From Avena insularis (lineage: Eukaryota > Streptophyta > Magnoliopsida > Poales > Poaceae): a DNA stretch of 64,000 nucleotides. Location of the stretch: contig CM042686.1 of the NCBI GenBank assembly GCA_023614405.1, forward strand, positions 468,318,740-468,382,739. The letters run 5' to 3'. Both the position numbers and the translations under genes were made by a program. Positions 1 through 9,889 of this stretch are shown piece by piece; position 1 is the stretch's first letter; every line of letters starts with the position of its first letter. Under the pieces are notes generated by a model. That model saw only the letters and a program-made list of their open reading frames with translations, was not told where the DNA came from and did not search any database.

Positions 1-1
1 A

Positions 2-919
2 CGATTCGCGGACAAACCGCACACACCTGGCGCAGAGCTCCGGCCAATTCCATTGGCCTGGCCCTTCGCGAAATAGGGACACGACATGGTCGGCAGGCTC
101 CCTAAGTCCTCACGAGGAGGTTACGTCTACCTCCTGGTGGCAGTCGACAAATTCACCAAGTGGATAGAGGCCATGCCAGCGACTATTCAATTAGGGCACA
201 ATGCAGTCAAGTTCTTCGAGTCCATCCTCTTCCGCTTCGGGGTGCCACACAGCATCATCACAGAAAATGGCACGAACTTTACATCCAAGGAGTTCCAAGA
301 ATTTTGTGAGAACCTGGGAATCAACATCAGCTACGCCTCGGTGGTGCATCCATAGACGAACGGTCAAGTCGAAAAGGCGAACGGGCTCGTCTGCGGTGGC
401 ATCAAGAAGCGACTCCTCCGACCACTCGAACAAGCCATGGGTTGCTGGCCTGACGAACTACAATCAGTACTTTGGATCCTACGTACAACTCCAAACAATG
501 CTACAGGCTACACCCCGTTCTTTATGGTGCATAGGGCCGAAGCGGTGCTACCTGCCGAGGTACGGTACAAGGCGCCACGCGTGGTCGCCTACAGCAAGCA
601 GGAGTCCTCCCTCGCACTTGAAGACTCCGTCGACCTCCTCGACGAGGCAAGAGAAATCGCCGCGGAAAGATCAACGATCTACCAGCAGAACATGCGCAAC
701 TACCACAGTAGGAGGCTACGCCCCCGATCCTTCGTCGAAGGCGACCTGGTCCTGCGACTAAAGCAGCAAGGACATCTCAAGCTCGAATCCCCCTGGGAGG
801 GACCATACATGATTACAGAAGTAATCCCAGGTGGCGCCTATCGCCTTCAAGATTTAGAGACAGGATTTGCATACTCCAACCCCTGGAATGTCGCGCAGCT
901 GCGACATTTCTACCCTTAG
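2..919 (+). pseudogene. Ty3/gypsy polyprotein, integrase C-terminal part, two internal stops
   Basis: One reading frame runs through the region and reads as the end of a plant Ty3/gypsy polyprotein. It starts after the integrase zinc finger (RFADKPHTPGAELRPIPLAW), passes through the catalytic core (VGRLPKSSRGG, VDKFTKWIEA) and ends with a GPY/F-type module (SPWEGPYMI, residues near 790-850) and the stop at 917-919. Two amber codons break it: 74-76, where the family has Trp (WPFAKW), and 353-355, where it has Gln (HPQTNGQ). The second catalytic position reads ENGTNF where the family has DNG, so an active-site Asp is replaced by Glu. In a working element integrase joins cDNA to chromosomal DNA; this copy cannot. 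The 5' part lies outside the window. Confidence 0.9.
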
Positions 920-1353
920 TCGTTTTTACTTTTACATCGCAAATAATGCACTCATCCAAGGCTACTTAGCCACACATTGTACTTCGTACTGTCCCACGAA
1001 TAAATAAAGCTAGGTGCCCCAAAACTCTGTATTCTCCTTCACTTTTCCGCAACTTATCCACTCGGGGGCTGCGCCACCCTATAGGCACCTGTTCTACGAA
1101 CTACAACGCGATATCCTGAGTAGCTGGCACATCAATCGAAACCCTTGACACAACATCAACCCACCTGCAACGCACCTGGCAGGTTGACAAGGGACTGAGA
1201 TAAGAGCATGGCTAGGCTAACGAAAAGGAATCGCATAAGTGCAACACACTCACACGCTAACAAGCTCTTTATACATAATCGACAGTCAGTTATACACAAC
1301 GTATATACAAACTTTACAACGTTGGTACACTTATGTGCAGGACACAAATTAAG
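920..1353 (+). other. 3' internal region of the gypsy element, non-coding
   Basis: No gene is seen. It follows the polyprotein stop directly and contains the CTCGGGGGCT motif common near the 3' side of grass gypsy elements. No LTR boundary is recognisable before the antisense ORF begins. Confidence 0.5.
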
Positions 1354-2200
1354 CTACTGCTGCAACAAAAGAACGTTGGTCTGCTCCTCGAAGAAATCGA
1401 CGATCTCCTCTGCTGGGCGATCCACTGCCTGGTAGTGCGGCATCATATTCCAAGCAGAACTTGCTGGTGGTGCAGGTGGCCCAGCCGCAATTGCCGCAAC
1501 ATCTACGTCAGGCCTATGCAGTCGCACCAGCGATAGAGCGGCCTTGGCACCAGCCACCAACTATTGCCTTACACACTCGCGAACCGCAACCAAGTCTTGG
1601 AACTTGGCAAGAAGGGCCAGCAGGCTTGAGGGAGCAACATCCAGCGGAAACATCATCCGATAAATGTTTTTCAGGCATGACTGCGACTTCTTCAGAAAGT
1701 GAATCACTCGCGATGCACGATCCTGCAGGGTCGCCAGCGCAATCGCACGATCATGATCCACCCAAAAGTATCCACTCTCCTGAAGTTGCTCTTGGGTCAG
1801 ATCATGCATGCGAATGGCAATCCTATCCTTCTCATCCTGTGGATGGCGCACGCTGACAACTATCCAAAGCAACAACGGAAGTATAAGGACAACACATCAC
1901 TGCGAGTGACTACAAGGAAAAGATAAGAGTAAGCAAACTAACACTTAAATTGGTCGCCAAGCTCCGTCATCTCTCCCAACAGATACTGCTCCCGGGCGAC
2001 GGCTTTCTCCGCCTTTGACTTCCATACATCCGCGTTACCGCGGAGCACGGGCAATTCACGTTCCAGCTGCTTCATGCGGTCACGTAGTCGCGAAAGCAGC
2101 GACAGCTTATCCACCCTGGAGCGCGGCGGTGCCAAAGTATCATCAAGCGGCGGCGAGTCCTGAGGTTCCCTCAAAGGATCACTTGATGTACCCTACCACA
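1354..2200 (-). pseudogene. Antisense ORF block B of the gypsy element (coiled-coil type protein)
   Basis: Minus-strand segments read as the C-terminal half of the coiled-coil protein often carried antisense downstream of pol in grass gypsy elements. Segment 2174-1938 has heptad-rich residues (RDRMKQLERELPVLRG). Segment ~1840-1561 reads MHDLTQEQLQESGYFWVDHD and continues, after an amber at about 1560 where relatives have Gln, into LVAGAKAALSLVRLHRP down to 1354. Probable introns separate the segments; for example an AG lies just before the VRHPQDEKDR segment. The protein's role in the element is not established. The amber and missing continuity point to decay. Naming rests on recognition of the element type, not on a search. 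Confidence 0.55.
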
Positions 2201-2345
2201 AGCCAAGATAGAAGCAAATAAGATGATCAGATCAACACATAGACAAAATATTCGGGTGCATACAAGATTGGCAAAAGTATCAGCAAATACACTCGCCAAA
2301 GGCATGTTCTAGACAAAAGGCATAAACTAATAAACTATTACAAAG

Positions 2346-3092
2346 CTACCGAGGAGCGATTGGCTTCTTTGACTTCGACGGCCTCGGGGGCTTCATCGAG
2401 TCCGTGGTAGTGTCAGATGCCACTGACTTTCCGCCAGCCCCTGATGCCACAACCTTTGCTGCCTTCTTGGCCCGCTACAGCTCCTCAGAGTACTTCGCAA
2501 CCGTGTTAATCAGCTGCGGCCCATATTTGTCACAGGAAGTCGTGAAGGGAGCAAAGACTACCTGCTGGCCGTCCGCGCTAATAGGCATCGCCTTCGAAAC
2601 CGCTGCAGGATCAACCTCGACTCCATGGGCCTGCACCATGGCAAGTGACATGGACTCGCCAGCCGCACGGAGTGAGTTCTTGAAGCTTGAAGGAACACCC
2701 CCGACGAGAGACTCCACCAGCTCGTCCATGTTCTCGATTAGCTCAGCCTTGGGCATCAACTCCTCCCGGAGGCGACTGAGCATGCCCTTAGCCTTGGAGA
2801 GCATATCCTGAACGGCGGCGCTGCGGTCCTCGACTGCTGAAAGCGCACCCGCCAAAGCATCGTCGCGGCAGAGGGCCCGTGGGTCGAAGCTCAAACCGCC
2901 AGCATCTGTGCATAAACCCACACATGGACACAAACATCAGCGCCAACGACAAAAATCGAACAAGAGAACGATAAAGATATCCAAGCAAGGTACCTGCGAG
3001 GGCCTTGGTAATCGAGAAAAGATGTTCTTCGAACAACTTCTCCCTAGACGCGATGGAGGCACGTAGATCCTCTTCACGCCTCTGTTCTTCGC
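2346..3092 (-). pseudogene. Antisense spliced ORF block A of the gypsy element
   Basis: Read on the minus strand, an exon ending at 2994 (FEEHLFSITKALA) joins an exon starting at 2905 (DAGGLSFDPRALCRDD) across an 88-bp intron with GT at 2993-2992 and AG at 2907-2906; the split codon restores GAT and keeps the frame. The frame then runs to an amber near 2475 (EEL*RAKKAAKVV, probably a former CAG) and on to a natural end at 2346-2348 with a basic tail (KPPRPSKSKKPIAPR). Heptad-like stretches suggest a coiled coil. An intron on the strand opposite to pol shows this is an independent antisense transcription unit. The 5' end is lost at the junction with the copia fragment near 3.1 kb. Confidence 0.6.
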
Positions 3093-3104
3093 GTGACCCT
3101 CTTG

Positions 3105-4898
3105 GTAAGAGTCCTGTTCATTCTCTCAGCAAGTACATTGAGCTAGGGCGTGTTTGGTGGAGTCTTCTCAAGACTAATGCCAAAATTTAGGTAGTACCTC
3201 TCAAAGGGACCACGGTATTCACCACCATTGTTCGATCCCACGCACTCTAATTCTCTGCCAGTTTCTCTCTCAACCTTCGCATATAATTCCTTGAATACGC
3301 TAAGCACCTACCACTTGTTTTTCAACACATACACAAATATCTTTATAGAATGGCCATCAATGAATGTCACAAAGTATAATGCTCCACCAAGGGTTTTTCT
3401 CTCATGGAGGAAACATCTGTGTGCATAATGTCAAGAAGATTCTCTGCATGATGGGGCGGGTGTGTATGAAATGCAACCCTATGTTGTTTTCTAGCAAAAC
3501 AATGTTCATAGGGTTTCAAGATTATACCTTTCAACCTAGGGAGGTAGTTTTTGTGAGCAAGAGCTTGCATGCGCTTCTCACTCGTATGCCCAAGCCTATT
3601 GTGCCACAACTCAACCGAAGTGTCATTATTAGCGATGTCCAGCACATCATTGCATATCTTGGTTTTAGTCACATAGAGATAGCATTTATTGCTTCCTTGA
3701 GCCACAATCAAGGAGCCTTTGGTGAGTTTCCATTTTGCATCACCAAAATAACTTTATGGAAAATTTAGCCGTATATTGGGAACATGTCTCACATCATCGA
3801 GCGCCAACCTACAACCTATGTTTGTCTCAATGCATATAGTGCCCTTGCGAATAGTAGTCGACAAACCACTATTCCCCATCCTCACCTGACCAATGACACC
3901 GCTAGTATAGGACGTGAAATTACACTTATGTGATGTAATGTGGTAGGATGCACCTGAATCAACAACCCAACTCATGGCATCATCACAGACAATACTATAT
4001 CATTCTTCATCCTCACTGACTAGGTAATCTTCACCTTGCTCACATTCTGCAGTCATGATGGCACCATTCGCACCCTTTTGCTCGACTTTATTTTTACCTT
4101 TTCCCTCTAGCAGATCTCTTTTGTATTTTATGTAATAGAGCTTCTTGTGACCCGTCTTGTAACAATAAAAGCAAGTAACCCCTGATCTCTGTTATGACTT
4201 TGATCTCCCCCTGGATTCATGGTCTTTTCCATGTTGAGATTTGCCTTGGCCACATCCATAGTTGTCATTCTTATCGTGATATTCATCCACATAGGCATCA
4301 AAAGAGGATGCATCACATTTCTCCTTCATTCTGACTTCTTCATTCAACATGCTGTTTTCACCATCTCCAACATCAACTTCCTATCCGGAGCTGAATTGCT
4401 AACTGGCACAACAAGCGTGTCCTAACTATCAGCCATGGAACTCAACAGCAACAATGCTTTCACCTCATCCTCAAAGTTGATCTTCATGGTGGAGAGTTGA
4501 TTTATATGGCATTAGGATACATTCAAGTGTTCAATAACACTGGTACCATCCTGGTACACAAGCTTGGCTAGTATTTTGATCACCGAGGCTTTTTCATAGT
4601 TGTTTTCCACTCATACATTGACTCTAACTTCTACCACATCTCATACGCATTTGTGTCATTTGCAACATGGTTGAATATATTTGTTGCTGATATACAATCA
4701 AATCATACCTACTTCCTTTTGGCTCAACACTCTCCATTCTTCTTCCATGACACTAGTTGTCGGTATCTTGTCTTTCACAATTGGCACATACAAATCCTTA
4801 CAGTAAAGGATGTCTTCCATCATGGGCTTCCATAATGAGTAATTGGAAGAATCAAGTTTTAACATTCCACTTGTGGTGGCTCCTTCTTCTAAAGCCAT
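3105..4898 (-). pseudogene. Ty1/copia polyprotein fragment (gag, protease, start of integrase)
   Basis: Read on the minus strand from the ATG at 4898: a gag/UBN2-like start (KLDSSNYSLWKPMMEDILY), a zinc knuckle near 4174-4133 (CFYCYKTGHKKLYY, last Cys replaced by Tyr), protease (WVVDSGASYHITS, ~3970), GAG-pre-integrase (LWHNRLGHTSEKRMQALAHK, ~3620) and the integrase core (VERETGRELECVGSNNGGEY, ~3230). The core has SNNGGEY where the family has SDNGGEY, so a catalytic Asp is lost. An amber follows at TPPNTP* where Gln is usual. Several frame breaks lie between blocks. The sequence stops at about 3.1 kb against gypsy DNA; reverse transcriptase and RNase H are missing. It is a dead 5' remnant. 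Confidence 0.88.
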
Positions 4899-4926
4899 TG
4901 CAAGCTAGCAGCAACCTCTGAGAAGA

Positions 4927-4946
4927 ACCTTCACTCTAATACTACT
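4927..4946 (-). other. Degenerate primer-binding site of the copia element
   Basis: On the minus strand this reads GTAGTATTAGAGTGAAGG, close to the TGGTATCAGAGC site that pairs with initiator-Met tRNA in copia elements. It lies between the LTR end and the gag start, as expected. Several mismatches are present. Confidence 0.55.
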
Positions 4947-4950
4947 CTCT

Positions 4951-5590
4951 TGGGGAATTAGCACACTCGAATGTGATATGAAAATATGTAGCAGAATAAG
5001 ATGTAAGCTTAAGTACCACTCATGTACTAAATCCACTGATCGTTGCTCAATCATGGAAGGAAACATGCATAAAACATTTATGGAGAAATAGATATGTCCC
5101 AACTGAGGACAAGTCCTATGTGCTCCCATCACACAAGTAGCTGAAATCTGCAGTCAAGTATGACAATTCCTATGTGCTCTTGGCACATAGGTGCAACAAT
5201 AAGAAAATCAATACATAGAGACACCAATTCTTTTTACGTGAAAAACCTCTCAACCTTGAGAGTAAAAACCACGGGCCGAACCAACCCAAACCTTTTTCCA
5301 CTATTATAAAATGGAGATAAAACTTGTTATTCTATAAAGAGCATTAGAGGATCTCATACATCAAGATACACACGGATCTTGGATACAAATAACAAGATTT
5401 AGGGTACAAGAGCTAGGGATTGGAACAATCTCATCAAAGATCCCGAGTTGGGGTGTCCAGGCAACGCGGTACCCGAGTTCCCTGATATCATCCGCGATGA
5501 CTATAGTTGGCGTGCCAAATACTCAGAGGGTCTTTTTTGGCACGAATTCAACTTTATGTTTCAATACAAAAAATCAGGCTAACGGCCATC
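4951..5590 (-). repeat. 5' LTR of the copia element, outer limit uncertain
   Basis: The inner end is the TG at 4951 (CA on the minus strand), just outside the primer site. The minus strand carries the 'TTCGGCCCGTGGTTTTTACT' and 'CACGTAAAAAG' blocks typical of grass copia LTR 3' parts, and a TATA-like TTTTATAATAG near 5305. The outer TG terminus could not be fixed; the limit given is a guess between 5.48 and 5.64 kb. Confidence 0.5.
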
Positions 5591-6090
5591 AAGTTGGGCC
5601 CCCTGTCAGTTCTCGCTGTTATGTCGCTCCTGTCACTCCCGTCGCTTAGGTGTCAATTAGGCTTGCAGCATTGGCACCTGCATCCATTACGCGTCTTCTT
5701 CTTCCCCGTAGCGGCAATCTGTGGGGCATCGCAGCCATGGCGCGGAGCTGGGACATGGACGAACCTGCTTGGCCCAGCTCTCCTCCCTGTTGGCTTGCAG
5801 TGTTGGCGCCTCCATTACTCGTCTTCTTCCCTGGAGCGGCAATCTGTGGTCGTGGCCATGGCGCAGAGCTGGGAAGTGACGAAGCTGCTCGGCCCTGCTC
5901 TCCTCCCCATCCCGAGTCGGAGCTCGCCCTCACTGTGGACGCACCCATGGCACGGTCGGGGACGAGAATTGGTTCCCGGTGAGATCTATCACCTTGTCGA
6001 CCATGCTCGGTTCTGCTTTCCTCATCTAGAATCCGAGCTTGTCGTCGCCGTGGTTGCACCCGCACCAATTCTGCCACCTCTGCCGAGGTC
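5591..6090. repeat. GC-rich segment with an imperfect ~125-bp direct duplication
   Basis: Two related stretches, about 5661-5785 and 5788-5910, share GGCTTGCAG..TTGGC, CGTCTTCTTC, GCGGCAATCTGTGG and GAGCTGGGA in the same order. Both strands are open here because of high GC, but no protein family is recognised. The solo LTR is inserted at its right edge, so the sequence continues after 7744. Confidence 0.5.
6086..6090. repeat. Target-site duplication, left copy (AGGTC)
   Basis: AGGTC directly before the LTR start TG at 6091; the identical AGGTC follows the LTR end CA at 7738-7739. Confidence 0.85.
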
Positions 6091-7739
6091 TGAAGGAAAT
6101 ATGCCCTGAGAGGCAATAATAAAGTTGTTATTATGTATTCCTTATATATGATAGATGTTTATTTTGCATGCTAGAATTGTATTGATCGGAAACATCAATA
6201 CATGTGTGTTTAATAAACAAAAAGGGTTCCTAGTTATGCCTCTCTTATAGACTAGCTTGTTGATTAACAAGATGATCAAGGTTTCCTGATCATGGACATT
6301 GGATGTTGTTAATAACAAGGTCACACCATTGGTGGAATGATGTGATGAACATTCATCCAAAGTATAGCATTACGATCAAGTCATTATGTTTATATTGCTA
6401 TAACATCATACGAAGTAATATTTATCCTTAGACCATGAGATCATGTTAATTGCTAACACCTGAAGAGTATCTTGATAACATCAAATGTCACACCATAACA
6501 GGGTGACTATAAAGATGGGTTCAGTACTACGAAGGTGTTATGTTGAGGCTCATGGATCAAGAGTGGAATTTGTCAATCCCAATGATGGATAGATATACTC
6601 TGGGCCCTCTCGGTGATATCACATTGAGATAGCTTGCAAGCAAGTGATGTGATCACTAGAATGTTATATCACGGTAACGAGAAAAGAGTGCATGTCGGTA
6701 ACGAGATCAAACTATGTATGGAGATACCGATGATCGAATCTCGGACATGTAATATATCGCGAGACAAAGGGATTTAGTTACAAGCGTTAAAGGTTCTCAC
6801 GATCACATAAGTCATCGTTGAATGTGTAGGAGTCAGTACGGATCTCCAGGTCCAGCTGCTGATTATTGATCGGAGAAGGGTCTCGATCATGTCTGCATTA
6901 TTCGCGAACCATAGGGTGACACACTTAAGAGTTATCAGACACCATTTTGGAGCACATATGTTTCAGACGAAAGAATTGCAAAGCACTGGAATTGTTTCAA
7001 TAGAAACCGGAAATTGTTTCGGATGAAATTGCAGAAAGTGGTTATGCATGTGATATTGAAATATTGCAAGGGGCTATATGTGAATGTTTGTTAATTAAAG
7101 TAATTAAAAAAATTCTGAATAAATTTAATAAAAGAGTTTTATTAAATGAGAGAGCATTAAATTTGGAGAATTTTAATGCATTTAAAGTGGAGACTTTAAA
7201 AGGGAATGTGAAGAGGCATTTTAATGTGGAGGGGTTACCACCACATGAATGGGGGAGGTGAGGGGTCACCCCCATGCGCTGCCATGGAGAGGAGGGCACC
7301 CTCCTCCTATAAAAGGCCACCCATTCCCTCCTTCATCCTCACACCTCCTTGTGAAGGATCTCTCTCCCCCTCTAGAATTATTCCCCCATGGTCTCGGATT
7401 AGCAAGATACATGTTCCCGGTGGCATTTCGTCTGGAAGGAGTTGCTGCTTCCGCTGGATCGCTGGAGCGAGGAGGTGGAGGTTGTCCGGTGGCTTGAACG
7501 TGTGTGCGAGTATGGATGCGCTGCTGAGTTGCAGCGTTCGGACTTCCTCACGATCTTGAGATCGGCAAGTGTACGACTACATCAACCACGAGTTCCTACT
7601 CGTTAACAAAACTCGTTGTCTTCGAGGGTAAGTTCTCGTGGGATGTATATCCACCCGTTGCTTTGTACCTAGTAGATAGATCTTGGCATGTAGTTCTCAT
7701 CGTAGGAATTTTTTTGTTTTCTATGCTGCGGACCCAACA
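6091..7739 (+). mobile_element. Solo LTR of a BARE/Angela-like Ty1/copia element
   Basis: It begins TGAAGGAAATATGCCCTGAG and GGCAATAATAAAG, the recognisable start of BARE-1/Angela/WIS LTRs in Triticeae, and ends GGACCCAACA. Colinear landmarks of that LTR are present: the 'GACTATAAAGATG' block near 6505, 'CGATCGAATCTC' near 6730, and 'CATCAACCACGAGTTC' near 7580. It is 1,649 bp long, has TG...CA ends and is flanked by a perfect 5-bp duplication AGGTC (6086-6090, 7740-7744). No internal region is present, so it arose by recombination between two LTRs of one inserted element. It is oriented + and carries its own promoter TATA box. Confidence 0.9.
7308..7314 (+). promoter_or_regulatory. TATA box of the solo LTR
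   Basis: TATAAAA in CTCCTCCTATAAAAGGCC, placed in the R-proximal part of the LTR as in BARE-type elements. It could drive transcription towards the exonuclease-like gene about 0.9 kb downstream; that is an inference. Confidence 0.55.
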
Positions 7740-7744
7740 AGGTC
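7740..7744. repeat. Target-site duplication, right copy (AGGTC)
   Basis: Matches 6086-6090 exactly; together they define the insertion. Confidence 0.85.
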
Positions 7745-8187
7745 TCTGTGGTAGCTTAAGTTCTGGGGCTCTCCAAGTTCTGCCATGTTGGGCCTGTAAG
7801 TGTTGTTGTATGTTAAATTAGCAAATCTCTTTTGTTCAAATCTCTTGGGCTGTACCAACTTCATTGTGTTTAATTATGAAAGACAAAATATAAATGACTT
7901 CTCTCAATTTCTCGCATAGAAAAATGCGCAGCTAATTTCATATTCTCGCAGGAACTGGCCCCACTTGTTGAACCGGCAAAGACCGCCACGATCTCCACGT
8001 AACTACGTGAGTTCTCGAACCGAAAGTTGCAGTTACGCTTTCTTCTGCAGTCATTCCTCTTCCTTAGTCATTCCTCCGCAGTTTTTCCTGGCGCTTCTTC
8101 TTCCTGCTCGAACCGCTTGCTCATCTTCTTCTTCCTCTCGAAGGCAGTTCCTTGCAGGCAGTTCCTTTCACCCATTTCCTTGCAGGC
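7745..8187 (+). other. 5' flank of the exonuclease-like gene
   Basis: No protein-coding stretch is supported. A pyrimidine-rich stretch (TTCTTCTTCCTCTC, 8125-8145) immediately upstream of the ATG resembles a plant 5' leader. No clear TATA box was identified. Confidence 0.35.
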
Positions 8188-8912
8188 ATGGACGATGGGA
8201 AACGCACAACAGAGACCCACTTGGTTCCTGCCCATGGCACCATGACTTTGACAGTGGTGTACACAAATGATGAAGCGACCATGGAGACAACTCTCGCCAG
8301 GTTTGAGCAATTGCTTGAGAAAGAGAAGCACAAGTTTGTGGGGCTAGACTTGGAGTACACTCGTGCAAATAAGCGAAAAAATCCTCCAGAAGAGATCGCT
8401 GTCGTGCAAATCGCCATACATGAGGAGGTCCTCGTTTACCACTTCTGCAGGTATGTGAAATTTAAATTTGAGATCACCACTTCTGCATCCCTTGTTCCCT
8501 TACATCCCTAGAACCATCTAAGTGCAAGAGTAAACCAACTAACATGCGTTGTCCGGCTCAGGTCGAGTTCTTGTGTAGGAAAGGGATAACTTTCACTAGC
8601 ATCGATATCACAAATGACACAATTATGCTTTCTCGTGCGTTGATAAAAAATCCCAGAGGGGCACCACATCGACATCCAAAATCTGTACAAGATCAAATCA
8701 TGGATAAATCCTATGAAAAACTGAAGAAATTGAAGCGACTCGATCACGACTACTGGGAGTGGAAGCCGATGAGCCAGGTGCGCCTCGAGTATGCAACCAG
8801 AGATGCCTACATGGCATATGAGTTGTACAGTAAGCTCATTACCATGAAAGATTGGATGGTTAAGGCGGGGTTTTTCGCGAGAGAGCTATGCCCTGGTTGC
8901 AAGCTAGCCTAG
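8188..8912 (+). pseudogene. 3'-5' exonuclease domain (DEDD, WRN/RNase D-like) protein, probably damaged
   Basis: Exon 1 starts at the ATG at 8188 and contains the Exo I motif FVGLDLEYT (Asp and Glu near residues 54 and 56). Exon 2 (from 8562) has an Exo II-like FTSIDITND and an Exo III-like LEYATRDAYMAYELY. The family removes nucleotides from 3' ends of DNA or RNA. Two problems are visible. The best donor (CAG|GTATG at 8451) leaves exon 2 out of frame with the AG at 8560-8561, while a GT four bases later keeps it. At 8662-8705 the frame reads GAPHRHPKSVQDQ, but the +1 frame reads HIDIQNLYKI, which looks like the true family sequence, so two compensating indels are likely. A translated protein may survive with a scrambled 14-residue patch; calling it a pseudogene is a judgement. 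Confidence 0.7.
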
Positions 8913-9411
8913 GAGAAGAAGCGCGAGGAGGATGTAAAGCTTTCAGTGATTTAGCAGGATCTTGGGACGGTGGCGACATCAAGCGGCTGAAGGGGAAGCA
9001 AGTCAAGGACAACAACAAGTGGTGGTGATACATTATCTGTTTGAACTAGATTTTAGTTTCTAGTTTATTATATGTGTGATACATTTAGTTACTTCAATAC
9101 AAAATATCGACCAATTTAACTTGTTGATGTATTTCTTGACAATTATAATATAATCGAGCACTAGAAATATTTTGAAGTGTGCATGAGCATGATCAATAAA
9201 TATAATTGAACATTAGAAACTTTAAGGAACTCCATATAAAGGAGTAGATTAATATATAAGGTTCACCAGAGACACCACGGATATATTGTCTTACATGCCA
9301 CACACCGGTAATAATTAACTAGAACAAAATAAAAGTAGGGGCTGCAGCAGGAGGCCAGGACACGGAGACGCCTAGCAGGGTAGGGGTTTATCAGCAGGAG
9401 GCAGCGACAGC
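8913..9411. other. Intergenic, between convergent genes
   Basis: Contains the short downstream flank of the exonuclease-like gene (still somewhat codon-like to ~9030, GTGGTGGTGA) and AT-rich DNA. No gene or named repeat is seen. Confidence 0.4.
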
Positions 9412-9699
9412 CTAGTCGATAGGATACATGCCAGTCCTGACATACTTCCGGAGGAATTTGCCATAGGCTGTGTGCCGCGCCAAGTTAATCGGCCTATGGC
9501 TTCTGCCTCTGCCTCTGCCAACACCCTCCGCATGCTGGATCATGCTGTTGAGGTCCACGTTGATTACTCTGCCACAGAATGGGCAAAACAGTCTCCCCCT
9601 ACGGTGGAAACGGATTAGCCCACAACGTAACCGCCTCAGCACGTAGCGGCTCTTGTTTTCCCTAGATTCCTTGCTATCGTCCACTTCATCATCATCCTC
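9412..9699 (-). CDS. Exon 2 of the zf-XS gene
   Basis: An open 96-codon exon with the zinc-binding pattern CPFC...H.....H (FCPFC near residue 40 of the exon, His in MIQHAEG and LARH). It is intact and ends with a natural stop at 9412-9414, so the DNA- or RNA-binding finger itself is undamaged. An acidic run of Asp/Glu at its start continues the acidic end of exon 1. Confidence 0.75.
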   Translation of the reverse strand, partial: EDDDEVDDSKESRENKSRYVLRRLRCGLIRFHRRGRLFCPFCGRVINVDLNSMIQHAEGVGRGRGRSHRPINLARHTAYGKFLRKYVRTGMYPID

Positions 9700-9889
9700 C
9701 TGTTGATTTTTAAGAACATAACTTAGAACTCGTACATATGATTGAATTGTATTACAACTCAAGAATTGACAACATGTATATGTAAGACAATATATCTGTG
9801 GATATCAAATATAAAGCATCTCAGCAATAGTTTGATCGGTTCATATATCATTTCATCTCAACACAATGACAAATAATTGCATCAGATTG

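Noticed and set aside
5507..6116. 200- and 156-codon overlapping frames as a gene
   Set aside because: Open on both strands because of GC content, contain an internal direct repeat and no domain; the right end runs into the solo LTR.
7042..7560. Frames in the solo LTR (7042-7559)
   Set aside because: They lie inside the LTR and match no protein; they reflect LTR composition.
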